Positions 24,301 through 36,099 of a DNA stretch of 64,000 bases are shown here, in pieces; the stretch's first letter is position 1, and each line of letters opens with the position of its first letter. This DNA comes from Lineus longissimus. Taxonomy: Eukaryota > Nemertea > Pilidiophora > Heteronemertea > Lineidae. The position numbers were made by a program, and so were the translations under genes. The notes under the pieces are model-generated. The model had not been told where the DNA came from, made no database searches, and was given only the letters and a program-made list of their open reading frames with translations. The stretch covers positions 10,309,001 to 10,373,000 of the forward strand of contig NC_088308.1 in the NCBI RefSeq assembly GCF_910592395.1, given 5' to 3'.

Positions 24301-26339
24301 AAATTATTCCCACCCTCCTTTCCATAGTCTCCATTGACCACTGAAACACCCCTTTGTTTGTCCAGTACAGCAAGTAAGACTGTCATTCCCTTTTCCCCCT
24401 TTAAATTTTGCTCCTTGATTACTACCTCCATCACTCGAGCCTTAGTTTGTGTTTGTTGTATGTGAAAATACAGATACTCTAGTTTGAGATAAGAAATAAG
24501 CTTTTGAATCCGAGTTGAGTGCCATAAATCATCAAACTGGTCGTTTCTTTACATAACGTAACAGTATTTGTCTCTGTGTGTATCACATTGTGTGGTCCAT
24601 TGTTATGCTTTGTGTACATTTCGTGTTCATTACACCGCTACGGTTTTATACTTGTTTACGTTTCAAAACTCCATCTAAAACATATTTTCTTCCTCGCCAA
24701 ATCCTTTATTACGCCCAGATGATGTACTTGCGGTCACTCACCTCATATTCTTGCTATGAAAATCATGATATGATCGAAAGTTTGATGAAGAAATCAGAGA
24801 TTTGATAGGACACTTTTGACGCGCCGTCGGACTCTTCTCCGCGCGCCTGGATGACAGTTCTTTCGGACAATCCACCGTATATCGATTGAAATAACGTCAA
24901 GCCTACGCATACGAACTTTTTCATGTTTGACGACTTTGTAGTCAGAGATATTGTTGAGACAATGGTGTTTTTCGGGTTATGACTCATCTATGATACTATT
25001 TTTATCAAGTTTTACGGGTCACGTCTTCTACGGCCTGTGATCCGCGTCAAATCACTTTACGTTGACAACGACGTACACTTTCGGTCTGAACATACGTCCC
25101 TCAGTCATTCTTTAATATTTCCTAAACCGTACATCAAAATCTCACTATATCCTGAATACGAATTCTTATTTATGTCAACTACCAGTAGTATGTAACCATT
25201 TTAGGGTTATGTGCTTTGAGTTTAAGACATTTAATGACAAAGCTAGATGAAGTGCGATTCCGCCGTCTTATTCTACTGACGTAATACCTTAGACGCTTGA
25301 GCTTCCAGTGTCCGACACCTGTTTTAGAAGTTCAAAATATGTAAGATTTAGACATATAACCATTATCAAAATTTGTATATATGATCTTGAGAATCATTAG
25401 AAAGATTTGGATGGGTTCGATTGAAGGTTATATGTTTCGTTATAGAGTTATCGAGGCGATCGTATCGGTATAAATTGAGAATGCGGCGTCACATCCATTT
25501 ACGTTAAAGGCTTAACCATTACACACGGCGGCGTCATTTCCTAGATGCCCTGTGTTTAGTTCAAAAGTGCTCAAAACTCTTCCATTAAAAAGCCATGGAA
25601 GTTTCTCCTATCTTTTCTTCTAACAATATGGGATCAATTCCATGTTTCAGTTTTCTGGTTATTAGAACCGCATGCTTGCCGTTTCGAATTATATTCGGCA
25701 TTCCCTCTCAAAAATTGACTAAATTTCGGGTCACGTGACGTGATTCTAGCCTCGTGATTGGATGTGGCGTGACGTCGTGAAGCTATAAATGACGTAAAAT
25801 TTTGTTATGTAATCACTCTTGACTTGTGTCTCAAACCGAAAGGTTGGTACTCAGGCTCCCGGCGGGCTCCGCCCCGTCGGGACACCGCTGGTGTAGTTGA
25901 CAAGGGTCGTGAATATACTAATAATATAGAGTTCGACTGTTAAATGGCATCGGGCCACCCATGGCTTATACTAAATATGAAAGCAAATATATGAAACGGC
26001 AGTTAGATTATGTTACAGGAATTTATTGCTGAGCAAGGTTATGAGCATTATCGATGTAAAATACCTTATGAGACAGAAAGATGAAAAGAAATCTACGTTT
26101 TCGTTAAATTGATGACTTTGTTGGCCATTTATACCTACCCACAGACTTTGTAGCGGCGCCCTTCGGATAACGTACGTTGGGATCATCTATAGAGTACTTG
26201 GGTTATCCTATTCATATATTAGACTTGTCAAGACAAGTCTTTAACCAGGTTGTGACAATGATCAAGTGTGACACTCTATGGATGGTGCTATATCTCAGAA
26301 GCATCCGGTACGACACCGAGTCAACCAGTAGGAAAATCG
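24301..26339. other. gene-free stretch; one perfect short hairpin
   Basis: No gene seen. A perfect 9-bp stem hairpin, AGACTTGTC-AA-GACAAGTCT, is at 26221-26240. A GC-rich palindrome-like patch, CCCGGCGGGCTCCGCCCCGT, is at about 25859. The rest is unremarkable. Confidence 0.5.
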
Positions 26340-26900
26340 CTACACTGAGGTAACATGACGAAGGGAGTCATGGGTACCAAATTTCAAGTTCAAAGCTTTA
26401 GCGGTTAAGAAACGTTCTATAGTTACACTCAAATGTCCAATTCACACCATTTTACCTCTGTGACCTTGAAAATTAGGTCCAATCAAAAAGCCTTAGGATA
26501 TGTAATGTATCCTTGCTCTGAGTACCTACCATAAGAATATCATAGAAAACAAGTCACGAATAAATGAGATATTGCACTTTATACCTATTTTAGTTCTTGC
26601 CTCCTGGTGGCCAAGTTGAGTACCAGATCAGATCGAAATTCGGTGTCTGAGGTAACATGACGTAGGGAGTCATGTGTACCAAATTTCAAGTTCATAGCTT
26701 TAGTGGTTAAGAAATGTGCCATAGTTACAATCATACAACCAATTTACGCCATTTGACCTCAGTGACCTTGAAAAGCAGATCAGATCAAAAACTCATATGA
26801 TATCATGATATCATATGGTATCCATGCTAGGAGAACCTACCATAAAAATGTTATTGAAAACGAATCCCTAACTAGAACTGAGATTTCACAGGAGCACCTG
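26340..26900. repeat. tandem copies of the ~300-bp dispersed repeat
   Basis: Two consecutive units share GTACCAAATTTCAAGTTCA, AGCTTTAG-GGTTAAGAAA, TGACCTTGAAAA and CCTACCATAA. Spacing between equivalent points is about 300 bp. Confidence 0.85.
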
Positions 26901-27714
26901 TGAATTCATGACTCCAGGGTTGTTTTGAGGGCGATATCGTAAGAGTTGGTCTTGAGTATGGGGACCTGAAGGTCCGTGTGAGGCACCTGGGGAGAGAAGA
27001 CTAGTTGAACGATGGGATCTGACACGGACACTACTATTGATCTCATCATATGAATACCATTTAATTACAAACAAGTGAAAACAGATCATATCATATTCCT
27101 CGGCATAAATTAAAATAGGAGTGCGGGAACAAGGTTTTTTTAGCAGGAGGAAAGCGAGAACATTTTGCGCCGTCGTATTCCGATTTTGACTGGTTAGTGG
27201 TGAAATCTGCTTTTAATTTTGCAAATTAACATATTCGTTTTTCTAGTTCTAACGTTGTCTGAATTAAAGATACTTTCCCAATGCTTGACTGGTCTGGCAA
27301 GAGGCATTGCCAGGAAAACGTGACGTCATTTTGGCCATTCTTCTTACCGCACGCCCTCCCTCTCCGTAAAACTTCCTGACATGGTGTGAAGTGGGAGGGC
27401 GCACAATGGGAACCACACTGCTGCAATGTTAATAGTTTCTATTTATAGAATTCAGCGGCAGAGATTTTAAGCACGGAAAAAGTAGATTAACTCGGCTAAT
27501 CTCAATGGATTTTACCCAGGAATGTTTTCAAGGCGAGAGAAACATCTGATTTAAGTACTGCGCTTATTAGATTTCATGTTCATGCCGAAGATTGGCCAAA
27601 ACGTGGACGAAAAGAGTGCGTTATCATGTGTTGGAGAGGTCACGTGATTGGACGAGAAACCTGAGCGAAAACAATACTGACTCCAGCTCCCAGAGGGAGG
27701 AGCTGGAGTCATGA
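26901..27714. other. gene-free stretch with a 12-bp stem hairpin
   Basis: No gene supported. The hairpin GACTCCAGCTCC / GGAGCTGGAGTC lies at 27679-27710, just before a new copy of the ~300-bp repeat. Confidence 0.5.
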
Positions 27715-28975
27715 TAAGCGAGATATCACACTTTCTAGGTTTTCACTTTTGGCCCCCTGGTGGCCAAGTCGAGAATCAGAACAGACTGAAATTCAGGGTC
27801 AGAGGTCAACTGACCTAGGGGGTCCTTTGTATAAAGTCTCAAGTTCATAGCCTTAGGGGTTAACAAACGTTCCACAGTTACGCTCAAATGGCCAATTTAC
27901 ACCATTTGACCTCTGTGACCTTGACAAGTATGTCAAATCAAAAACCCGTATCATATGTGATGTATCCTTGCATATCTACCATAAAATTTTTACCAAAAAC
28001 TAATCAGTAATAAGCGAGATATGGCACTATTAAAATTTTTGGTTTTGGCCCACTGGTGGCCAAGTTAAGAATCAGACCAGACCAAAAATCAGTGTCACAC
28101 GTCATCTGACCTAGGGGGTCATGTGTACTAATGCAAGTATCAATTCGTTTCTTGTACCCCCCTCCTCAAGGGTAGTTAAGCTATCACCACTAATCTTTGC
28201 CGATGCTTGAGTAGTATTTATTTTTCCTTTAGTGAAAATTTGGCGAAGCTGGAAAGAATAAGGATGCTAATGTGTCGATGTCTTGTCGAACATACAGCCT
28301 TACCCAGTAAAATTAGTTCGGTTACTTTATATGACGGTGATAACTGATATATTGTTGATGGTGATGTCTTGACGGAAGAAAAAGTAGCATTGGTGAAAAA
28401 AGGGTGATGCTTGAGCCTTAAGATGTCGTTATAAGGTTGATAAGGTGTCATACCCTTGAGGAGGGGGGTACGAGACACGAATTGATACTTGCATAAGTTT
28501 AAAGTTCATAGCTTTAGTGGTTAAGAAACGTGCCATATTTACACACAAACGGCCAATTCACACCATTTGACCTCTGTGACCTTAAAAAGTACGCCACATC
28601 GACCTGATTTTTTGTCAACATGTAGAGCTACGTAACAGGTGTCTACATACAAAATTTAAAGACTACAGGACGAATAAAGACAAAACATGCCACTAATCGG
28701 TGAAATTTTTGAGTTTGACCTCTGTGACCTTGAAAAGTAGGTCAAATCAAAAACCCGTACGATATGTGATGTATCCTTGCTAGGGGTACCCACCATAAAT
28801 CAGTAATAAATGAGATATTGCACATTTTAACTTTTCAGTTTTAGCCCCTGGTGGCAAAGTCAAGAATCAGACCGGAGCGAAATTCAGTGTCAGGGTACAT
28901 ATGACCTTGACAATGATGTACATAAAGTTTCAGGTACATAGCACAAGCGGTTAAGAAACGTGCCACAGGATACGA
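27715..28975. repeat. tandem ~300-bp repeats interrupted by a MITE
   Basis: Copies at 27715-28131 and 28494-28975 read continuously if the MITE at 28132-28493 is removed (GTGTACTAA joined to GTTTAAAGTTCATAGC). Half-site cluster TGACCT-CTG-TGACCTTGA is present at about 27908 and 28715. Confidence 0.88.
28132..28493. mobile_element. Harbinger/Tourist-like MITE (TAA target duplication)
   Basis: Terminal inverted repeats of about 43 bp start TGCAAGTATCAATTCG and end CGAATTGATACTTGCA. They are flanked by TAA at 28129-28131 and 28494-28496. The 3-bp TAA duplication fits PIF/Harbinger-type insertion. There is no transposase inside. Confidence 0.82.
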
Positions 28976-29045
28976 CGACGACGACAGACGACGACGACAG
29001 ACGACGACGACAGACGACGACGACAGACGACGACGACGACGGACA
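28972..29045. repeat. GACGACGACGACA microsatellite
   Basis: A simple array of ACGACG triplets interrupted by regular ACAG, at the end of a dispersed-repeat copy. It generates spurious Ser- and Arg-rich open frames on the minus strand. Confidence 0.95.
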
Positions 29046-29845
29046 CTGCAGTATCGTATAGACTCCCCCACGGTGAGCCAAAAAGGCCCCAATGGTGATG
29101 TCAATGCTGCTGCAGTGCTAATAAAAGTACTGCTCAAAGTTTCATCGAATTCAGCCCCTATTTCTAATTAGTTTATAAAATCTCTTTCTCATTCCTCAGG
29201 CTCAAGCCGGGAGTCAACCCCTGACCAAGTTTTGTCTTTTGCATGATTCTCCCACAAACAACAACGCTTGACTGCAAACTATCATCTCCAATCATCAAGA
29301 CATGATAACAAGAGGCCCAAGGACCTGGCGCTTAGCTGGATGACCTAATAACACAGGACTGGGGGTGTAAAGTAGTAAATGTCGGCTTTATACTACTGTT
29401 TGAAGGTCAAGAGAACATGTTATACCACTAAAATTTCCAATGCAGAGCTGCCAGCTGGATGAAATATGATTGCACTAATCATCCATGGTAATGGTATGTA
29501 AATATTACAGGAGGCAACAGAAGATATCCCTAGTTCAGTATGTTGTATCGGTAGCTTTACAGACAAGAAGTGTCAGAGAGGATGTGACATCTCCATGGAC
29601 AACTGTAGTATGTCCAGGCTGGGTTGTACAGCACAAGGATTACAAAATGTTGTCTGTAATTGAGAGGTATCCTGATTTAACAGAGGTCAAAATAAATAGA
29701 AACTAGAGGTTCCGCGTTTGCTGGCAAACGCTAGTACATATATCCGCACTTTGGTGAGATCAGGTTAATGGTGGTGTTATGGAATGGAATAGAATAGTAA
29801 AGAAGAAAGGTGATGATTGGAGTGGCTTTTATTATAATTTTGGGT
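29046..29845. other. gene-free stretch with element boundaries
   Basis: AACAAGAGGCCCAAGGACC at about 29308 repeats the boundary seen at 21719. AGGTTCCGCGTTTGCTGG at about 29706, followed by TATATCCGCACTTTGG, complements the AAAGTGCGGATATAATG at about 32220-32237. So 29706-32237 may be one older element whose interior received later insertions. Confidence 0.5.
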
Positions 29846-30446
29846 AGTCTATTTCTATAGCGAGAGACTGCCACTTCACATTGGATATATGGTCTATTTC
29901 TATAGCGAGAGACTGCCGCTTTACCAGGTCGGGTCGAACTCGAGAACCCAGGTGCACTCTCAATATCGAGTGTAAGGTACCAAGATGCAATTCGTGAAAA
30001 AAACTCGGAAAAGCAAATGTACTCGCTTTCTCGAGTGTTATATCCCGTGAATCACTGGGCCGATCGCACTTGAAATACCAGGTATACTCGCGTTATCGAG
30101 TTGTTATTAAAGAACACCTGCGGTGCTAATCGTGCACTCGACTGATCGAGTTTGGAAAACCTTGCGAATTCGAGTATTTTATCCCACCATGCTTTGCAAG
30201 AGATATTTACTTCCGCTCGATTCTCTTAGCAGACGACAAGCTCCGGTTAATTGGCGTGCCAACACGAACAGCGACTGGGGCCTGATGAGACGTTTTTAAG
30301 TTTCCGTTTCGAGTGTTTTTAATGCCTCAAACGTCTCAGGAGTTTGTTTTTTTTCAATCAAAGACAACTATTGAACAACAATGTGTAACTTAATCTATTC
30401 ATTTACTTGTATCATATATCTATACAGGATAAGTTATATTGTTAAC

Positions 30447-30515
30447 CTGCTCCTCACCGGACTTCATCTCATTCAGTATCAACCAGTCAATACCGACTGC
30501 CCATTGCCTCGGCAC
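30447..30515 (-). CDS. candidate 69-bp exon inside the TIR element
   Basis: On the minus strand, the acceptor TTTATTTCTTTCAG and donor GAGCAG|gttaac bracket 23 codons in phase 0 (VPRQWAVGIDWLILNEM...). This could be a remnant transposase or captured exon. Unsupported by any neighbour I can join it to. Confidence 0.25.
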
Positions 30516-30839
30516 CTGAAAGAAATAAACAACTGACTGAGACTCGAACCCGAAAATGCCTGAACATACATTTATTTCTGTACCGGTATGACACCATTTG
30601 TTTTCTGATGATTGCATGTGAAACACAGACTTAATTTTCAGCCTGCGAGTAATTCTATGTGACATATTGGAAACGTACTTTACTTCATGTTCTTGATGGC
30701 TAAATTATACGTTTTACACAAGTTGACATCGTGATTCGAGAATCATCAAAGGAATAGTCAATTATGGTGCCGACAAAATGCACAGGGAATGCACGTCAGT
30801 GTATAATGCATTATCACATGTCCTTTGATGTGCGGTCTA

Positions 30840-31008
30840 GCTGACTAGAATTGAGATGTCGTTGACGGACCAGTTGGTTTCTGGCAGTTTCCAGCTCGAG
30901 AGGAGTTAAATTTCCCGACTGTGAAGCACTTAAACACCATTGTTCATGTAAAGCATTGTGACAAAACTGTTTAAAATGTCCACTCTGACTTCTTTTCATC
31001 ATAATCAC
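30840..31008 (-). pseudogene. possible integrase-core remnant
   Basis: The minus-strand translation contains FKQFCHNALHEQW, then SGNLTPLEL. That resembles the conserved NxH...GNLTPxxL region near the end of integrase-core (DDE) proteins seen in animal transposons. It is short, with no catalytic residues visible, so the call is weak. Confidence 0.25.
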
Positions 31009-31725
31009 ATGACAAATACTTCAAGAATCATCAAAGGAATAGTCAATTATGGTGCCGACAAAATGCACAGGGAATGCACGTCAGTGCATAATGCATTATC
31101 ACATGTCCTTTGATGTCCGAACACGGTGCAAAAACAAACCACGTATCAAAATCTTCAACAAAGCCCACTCAAAACACTTTGTCCTTCTACTTTATACACA
31201 CACAATGATTCGTATGCTAATAGACAACTTATTTGATATACTTTGTAGCCGTAAAAACTCCTAAATATGGCGAAAAAACACGTTCTTCAAAGCAAAATAT
31301 CTCGAGATTCCCACCATCAATCCCAAATTCCCACGATCAAAATTTCGCGTTCTGCATCTTCTTTGCGCAGGTGGAAGTACGTTATCGGGGAATAAACCAA
31401 TGGAAAGGGGGCTCACAAAGAAGATTCGGCGGCAAAAACTTGCAAACCCAAGTGCAAATAATGAAACTGCGCATGCGCGAACTCGGAAAGTCGAGTTTAG
31501 ATGGCGCCACCGCACAAAACCTGGGTTCTCGAGTTCGACCCGACCTGTTTACAGTGGATATATGGTCTATTTCTATAGCGAGAGACCGCCGCTGATTAGT
31601 ACAGATACATGTATGGAATCACACCTTAGTTCTTATGCTCTGTACCAGTACATTGTTGAACATAAATTTCTGAGTATTGGTTTGTTATTAAGAAGAACAA
31701 TTCTTGTTTGACTTACAATCTTGAA

Positions 31726-32240
31726 GAATCAGCCATTATGAAACTTGGCCTTGATATTCACCCGATACACGTGCACACCAAATATGAAATGTCTAGGCGA
31801 ACTCGTTCAGAATGTAGAGAGGTCACAAGGGATTTCCAAGTTTTACAACAAAATGGCTGGCAGTCGGCCATCTTGAGTGCGAAATCAGCCATTATCGAAC
31901 TTGGCCTTGATATTTACCCGATACACGTGCACACCAAATATGAAATATCTAGGCGAACTCATTCAGAATGTAGAGAGGTCACAAGGGATTTGGAAGTTTT
32001 ACAACAAAATGGCCGCCAGTCGGCCATCTTGAGTGCGAAATCAGCCATTATCGAACTTGGCCTTGATATTCACCCGATACACGTGGAAACCAAATATGAA
32101 ATGTCTAGGCGAACTCTTTCAGAATGTAGAGAGGTCACAGGAGTGTGACATACAGACGGACAGACGGCCCGACGGTCGGACGGACAATCTGGATAAAAAC
32201 AATATATCTGAACTTATCCGAAAGTGCGGATATAATGACC
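31726..32240. repeat. three ~155-bp tandem units with GACGGACGG tail
   Basis: Units start at TCAGCCATTAT (about 31728, 31884 and 32041), each with CTTGGCCTTGATATT, CACCAAATATGAAAT and AGAATGTAGAGAGGTCAC. The tail is ACAGACGGACAGACGG-type, then AAGTGCGGATATAATG. The architecture matches 20527-21145 although the unit sequence is unrelated. Confidence 0.9.
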
Positions 32241-32689
32241 AGTTTGGGATTAACACCACTGTCTTTTTTTTTATAAGGTAGAGATTACAGGTGAGTCAAC
32301 AAAGTTAATTTTATTGAGAGAAATTGACCTGTCCTGCAGGTGATTGGAATTTAGGGTCGTTTTTCATGACATTGTGCTCTACTGCGTATCCCTAGTGAGT
32401 CGATCGGGAACCCATCTATTTTTTATTTGGTACCAGCAATGACGTCATTTCTGGTGATTCCCTACGCTGTCCAACGAGCGCTTTTTAAAGTGTGCCATTT
32501 GGCAGCACTCGGTCGCACCCTCCCTAATCATGTCCAACAGTATCACACTCAGGCGGATAGTATACTGACACTTTTGAATAGTTATTGACCATTCTGATAA
32601 AAGTAATTAGCTTACTGTTTATTAGTATTAGTATCCACTGTTAACACAAAATGGCACCGGCTGAAAAATGGGTGCCGCAGCAAAAGGGT
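32241..32689. other. gene-free stretch
   Basis: No gene or clear repeat recognised. Confidence 0.45.
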
Positions 32690-32885
32690 CAACTGATGCT
32701 ATCACACAGCAAGACCAGGCACAGGTTGCTTGAGATGTTGTGTTGTCAGGTTGAGACGGACTGATTATTAATTTCACTATTGTCTGCCTCTTATGAAATC
32801 TGAGTACATAAATTCCATCTATTACTAATGGTGTAATTTAGGCTCATCTTCTGTGCGATATGTGTTTGGTTTTGGCGAGACCAGT
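32690..32885. mobile_element. diverged inverted copy of the TGTGACCC MITE
   Basis: Shares, in reverse orientation, TCACTATTGTCTGCCT, ATGAAATCTGAGTA and GGCTCATCTTCTGTGCG with the MITEs at 15655 and 33856. Confidence 0.75.
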
Positions 32886-33489
32886 CAAATTTGGCACAAA
32901 TGGAGAAACTTACCAGTGGTCGACTCTGTCATCCATGTATTCAGTGTCTAATTGCCTATACAGTAGACTTCCACTGCAGTGGACAACACCGGAAAATCAA
33001 TTAACAAGATATCCATCAATAATTTTTTTCAGTTAGTAGACCAATTAAAATCGCCTGTCAATGTACTGTAATCTAAGTGGAGTGTTTATTCTTACAAAGG
33101 CAGCTGCACTTGACACACTGACACAATCGACACAGTCTACTTCATACTTGTCCTATTTTGTATGCACTGATGAATAACACCAGTTGGAGTAGATCTACCA
33201 ACAAAACACTCCTGTCTTATCAATTACCTCATACTAACAAATTATCCTTGGTGCAGGCATTTTGAGATGGGGTAGTTCGAGAACAACAAATTATTTGCCT
33301 ACACCACTATAATTATCATAGATCAAGCATGGTACCCCTCTCTTGGACATGTTAGAGGAGAGTATACCTTGTTGAATTATAGGCGGTGTTGTTTGAATAG
33401 TGTGATGAATAGATGGTGGAAGTCAATTTGAGGCAGTGATGTATATAGGATCCCATGTAGGACATGGTTAGTATCCCCTCCCTCCAATC
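32886..33489. other. gene-free stretch
   Basis: Nothing recognisable on either strand. Confidence 0.45.
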
Positions 33490-33840
33490 CAGACTGGTGG
33501 AGAGCCCTTTTGCCCCCCCCCCCCCGACTGTGTCGATGCCACCCCCTACTGGCCCCAGCCCTGTGGAGAGCCCTTTTGACCTCCCACCCTCAGACTGGTG
33601 AAGAACCCTTTTGACACCACCCCCTACCAGCCCAAGACTGGTGGAGAGCCCTTTTGTCACCACAACACCCCCTCTAGACTGGTGGAGAGCCCTGTGACAC
33701 CATCCCCCTACCCCCAGACTGATGGACAGCCCTTTTGACGCCATCCCCAACTCCCAGACTGGTGGAGAGCTCTCTTAAACACCATTCCCCTCCCCTGACT
33801 GTTGGAGTGCCTTTTTGACAACAACCCCCACCTCCAGAAA
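33490..33840. repeat. minisatellite, ~45-52-bp units
   Basis: About eight units built around CAGACTGGTGGAGAGCCCTT followed by a C-rich run. One unit contains a pure C tract at about 33515. It encodes spurious Gly/Ser-rich frames on the minus strand. Confidence 0.9.
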
Positions 33841-33855
33841 ACGGTTCCTTCATAT

Positions 33856-34239
33856 GTGACCAGTCACAGCAAAACCAGGCATATGTCGCACAGAAGATGA
33901 GCCTAAATGACACCAAGAGATAATAGAAGAAATTGATGTGCTCATATTTCACAAAAGGCAGACAATAGATAAATGAATAAACAGTCCATCTCAACCTGCC
34001 AAGCACAGAGCGACAAGCGCCTGGTTTTGCTGTAACGGGTCACATATGTGACCCACAACGGCAAAATGAGTCGCATGTCGCACAGAAGATGAGTCTAAAA
34101 TGACACCAGGACTAATAGAAGAAATTGATATACTCAGATTTCACAAAAGGCAGACAATAGTGAAATGAACAACCAGTCCGTCTCAACATGCCAAGCTCGG
34201 AGCGCCATGCGACTCATTTTGCCATGGCGGGCACATATG
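33856..34239. mobile_element. two abutting TGTGACCC MITEs
   Basis: Copy one (33856-34047) has ends TGTGACCAGTCACAGC and GCTGTAACGGGTCACA. Copy two (34046-34239) has ends TGTGACCCACAACGGC and GCCATGGCGGGCACA. Both are flanked by ATA/TAT at the shared CATATG junctions, suggesting one inserted at the edge of the other. Confidence 0.85.
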
Positions 34240-34429
34240 TCACCAAGCATACCCAGCGATTAGCAATTGGCTTTTGTTTAGTCTGGTTACTCTAAGGTTT
34301 TATCCTCCCCCAACAAACGCCAATGTCAACCGCAACCTAGTTAACCAATTTTTTGTTTCTGGTGGAAAGCCTTTTCATCAGTGCAACTTTGCACACCATA
34401 GAGTCGGCCCTCTTTGATCGATTCAAGCA

Positions 34430-34995
34430 AATTTTTTACAAGCATACTGGAGATTAAATGGTTTATCACCAGTATGAATCCTTATCCCGACCCTAGGATG
34501 ACCACAGACATCGACTCGACTGATTTATCACCATTATGAATTCACATCAATCCCTAAGATGACAAGAATCAAGTTAATTTTGAATGGTAATTCCTGTTGT
34601 GTATGACTCCATTAAAGGGACAATATAGGCAGCAGCTTGGCAGGCATGATCAAGTCACACAAAATCACCAATAGGGGTCTCTCACATCTCGCAGTCAAAA
34701 TGATTCCGAAAATGATACTGCCCGAGAAAATGTAATAAATAGGCTGAATCGTCGGTGTGCGAAATCCCCTTTAATCCCAGCTGATGACCACAACGATAAT
34801 TCCAACAGTATGAATCCATATTCTCAGATGACCACGATAACTTCAGTTCACCTAGAATGGTTTATAAATCTCCAATATGAATCCATATCTCTCGAATGAT
34901 AACAATCATGATTTAATGGTTGATTACAGTAAGAATCTTTTTTTTCCAGATGACCACAAGTCATTCACCCGAGTTCAAATTGAATGGTTTATCAC
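34430..34995. repeat. degenerate ~75-bp tandem array with a MITE inserted
   Basis: Repeated blocks of the type TGGTTTATCACCAGTATGAA, ATCCATATCCCTCAGATGAC recur about every 70-90 bp. The array is broken by the TTAA-flanked MITE at 34612-34774. Confidence 0.7.
34612..34774. mobile_element. TTAA-flanked MITE (piggyBac-like)
   Basis: TTAA at 34612-34615 and 34771-34774 bracket AAGGGACAATATAGGCAG...AAATCCCCT. The left part matches the MITE at 41405-41627. It is shorter, so internally deleted. Confidence 0.75.
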
Positions 34996-34999
34996 CTGT

Positions 35000-36095
35000 T
35001 TGTATCCATAACCCTCAGATGACCCCAAATCACCTGCATCCACCATAGATTGCTTACTTCGGGGCTCTTCCCCTAGGTTGGAGATTTTTTTCCATGACTT
35101 TTCCATGCCAAAATCCCAAAATTCAAGGACCGTTTTATGTAGATGTACTACAACTCCAAAGTTGGCCCACATGCACACTCACGAATAAAATGATATTTTT
35201 GCAAACAAATTATTCTTCAAAAATTTCAACTGATCAACAATACAAAATGAAACCCTGATTGCAATAAAAAATTGAATATGAAATCACTATGGCTTATCTA
35301 GCACATTATCACAAAAAGCCCCCATTGCAATAAAATCAGAATATGAAATCACTGTGCTTAGCTTATCTAGTACTGCACATTATGAAACCATGATTGTCAG
35401 TTATCCATGCCATCTCCACAGCGAATCCACGCGCCAAATATCGATCCGGGTACCCGTGGAACAGGATTAGCTTTGTTCGCCATAACGGGGCGGCGCTCGT
35501 GTCGCCGCTAATTTATGCGTCAGTGATGGCATGGTTCCGGAGCACTTGGCTGTCCGTTCCCGCATCTTTGCCGAAGTCTGCGCTGAAGTGTCGGGTGATT
35601 AAAGTACAACACACAGTTTGGAAATCATGATCATTTTTATTTTTAACGACACCAATACAAATTTCCATGACTTTTCCAGATATTTTGATATAATTTGTCT
35701 TTTTTCACGACTACTCCAGGCCTTGAAAAAAAACACGAAATTCCATGACTTTTCCAGGACTGTAACGAACCCTGTTACTTCCAGCCAGTAGGAAATCCAA
35801 CCTTCTCAGGCTAGCAGGAACATCTTCGATACTAAAGTAAAGTTGAAGCTTGTTGGACTTGGAGGAGAAGCCTCTGTGGATTTCTTCCTCCCTCTTCTGC
35901 CTTAACATTTGCTATACCAGTACCACTACCATACTCTTCCATTATAAACTGTGACTTGCATAGTGATATATCAACTCACAGAACAGGCATGACAGGTGTG
36001 AGTCTAATTCTTATCGTGTACATGTATGTATAATCATGTAAACAAAATTCATTTCAAATCCATATGTCCATGAATCTGACAATTCTAGTTCAAGT
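35000..36095. other. gene-free stretch
   Basis: TTTTCCATGACTTTTCCA occurs twice (about 35090 and 35665). Otherwise no gene or repeat can be supported. Confidence 0.45.
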
Positions 36096-36099
36096 CACT

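Larger units (their letters stand above)
29925..31547. mobile_element. 1.62-kb TIR element with 5-bp TTTAC duplication
   Basis: Perfect terminal inverted repeats of about 29 bp (CAGGTCGGGTCGAACTCGAG...) are flanked by TTTAC at 29920-29924 and 31548-31552. The tandem array outside supplies the empty-site reference. Subterminal palindromes of the type ACTCGCTTTCTCGAGT recur at about 29953, 30019, 30085 and 30135. A 93-bp direct repeat lies inside (30739-30831 and 31024-31116, one mismatch). No intact transposase. Superfamily not assigned. Confidence 0.85.
29846..31600. repeat. ~46-bp tandem array split by a transposon
   Basis: Units containing GGTCTATTTCTATAGCGAGA, GACTGCC occur at 29846-29880, 29881-29924 and 31553-31597. 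The array is continuous if 29925-31547 plus one TTTAC copy is removed. Confidence 0.85.

Noticed and set aside
28841-29137. Ser/Arg-rich minus-strand open frames
   Set aside because: They are translations of the GACGACGAC microsatellite.
33352-33750. Gly/Ser-rich minus-strand open frame
   Set aside because: Produced by the C-rich minisatellite at 33490-33840.
33490-33840. CRISPR-like regular repeat pattern
   Set aside because: Units are contiguous and degenerate without unique spacers, and the genome is eukaryotic.
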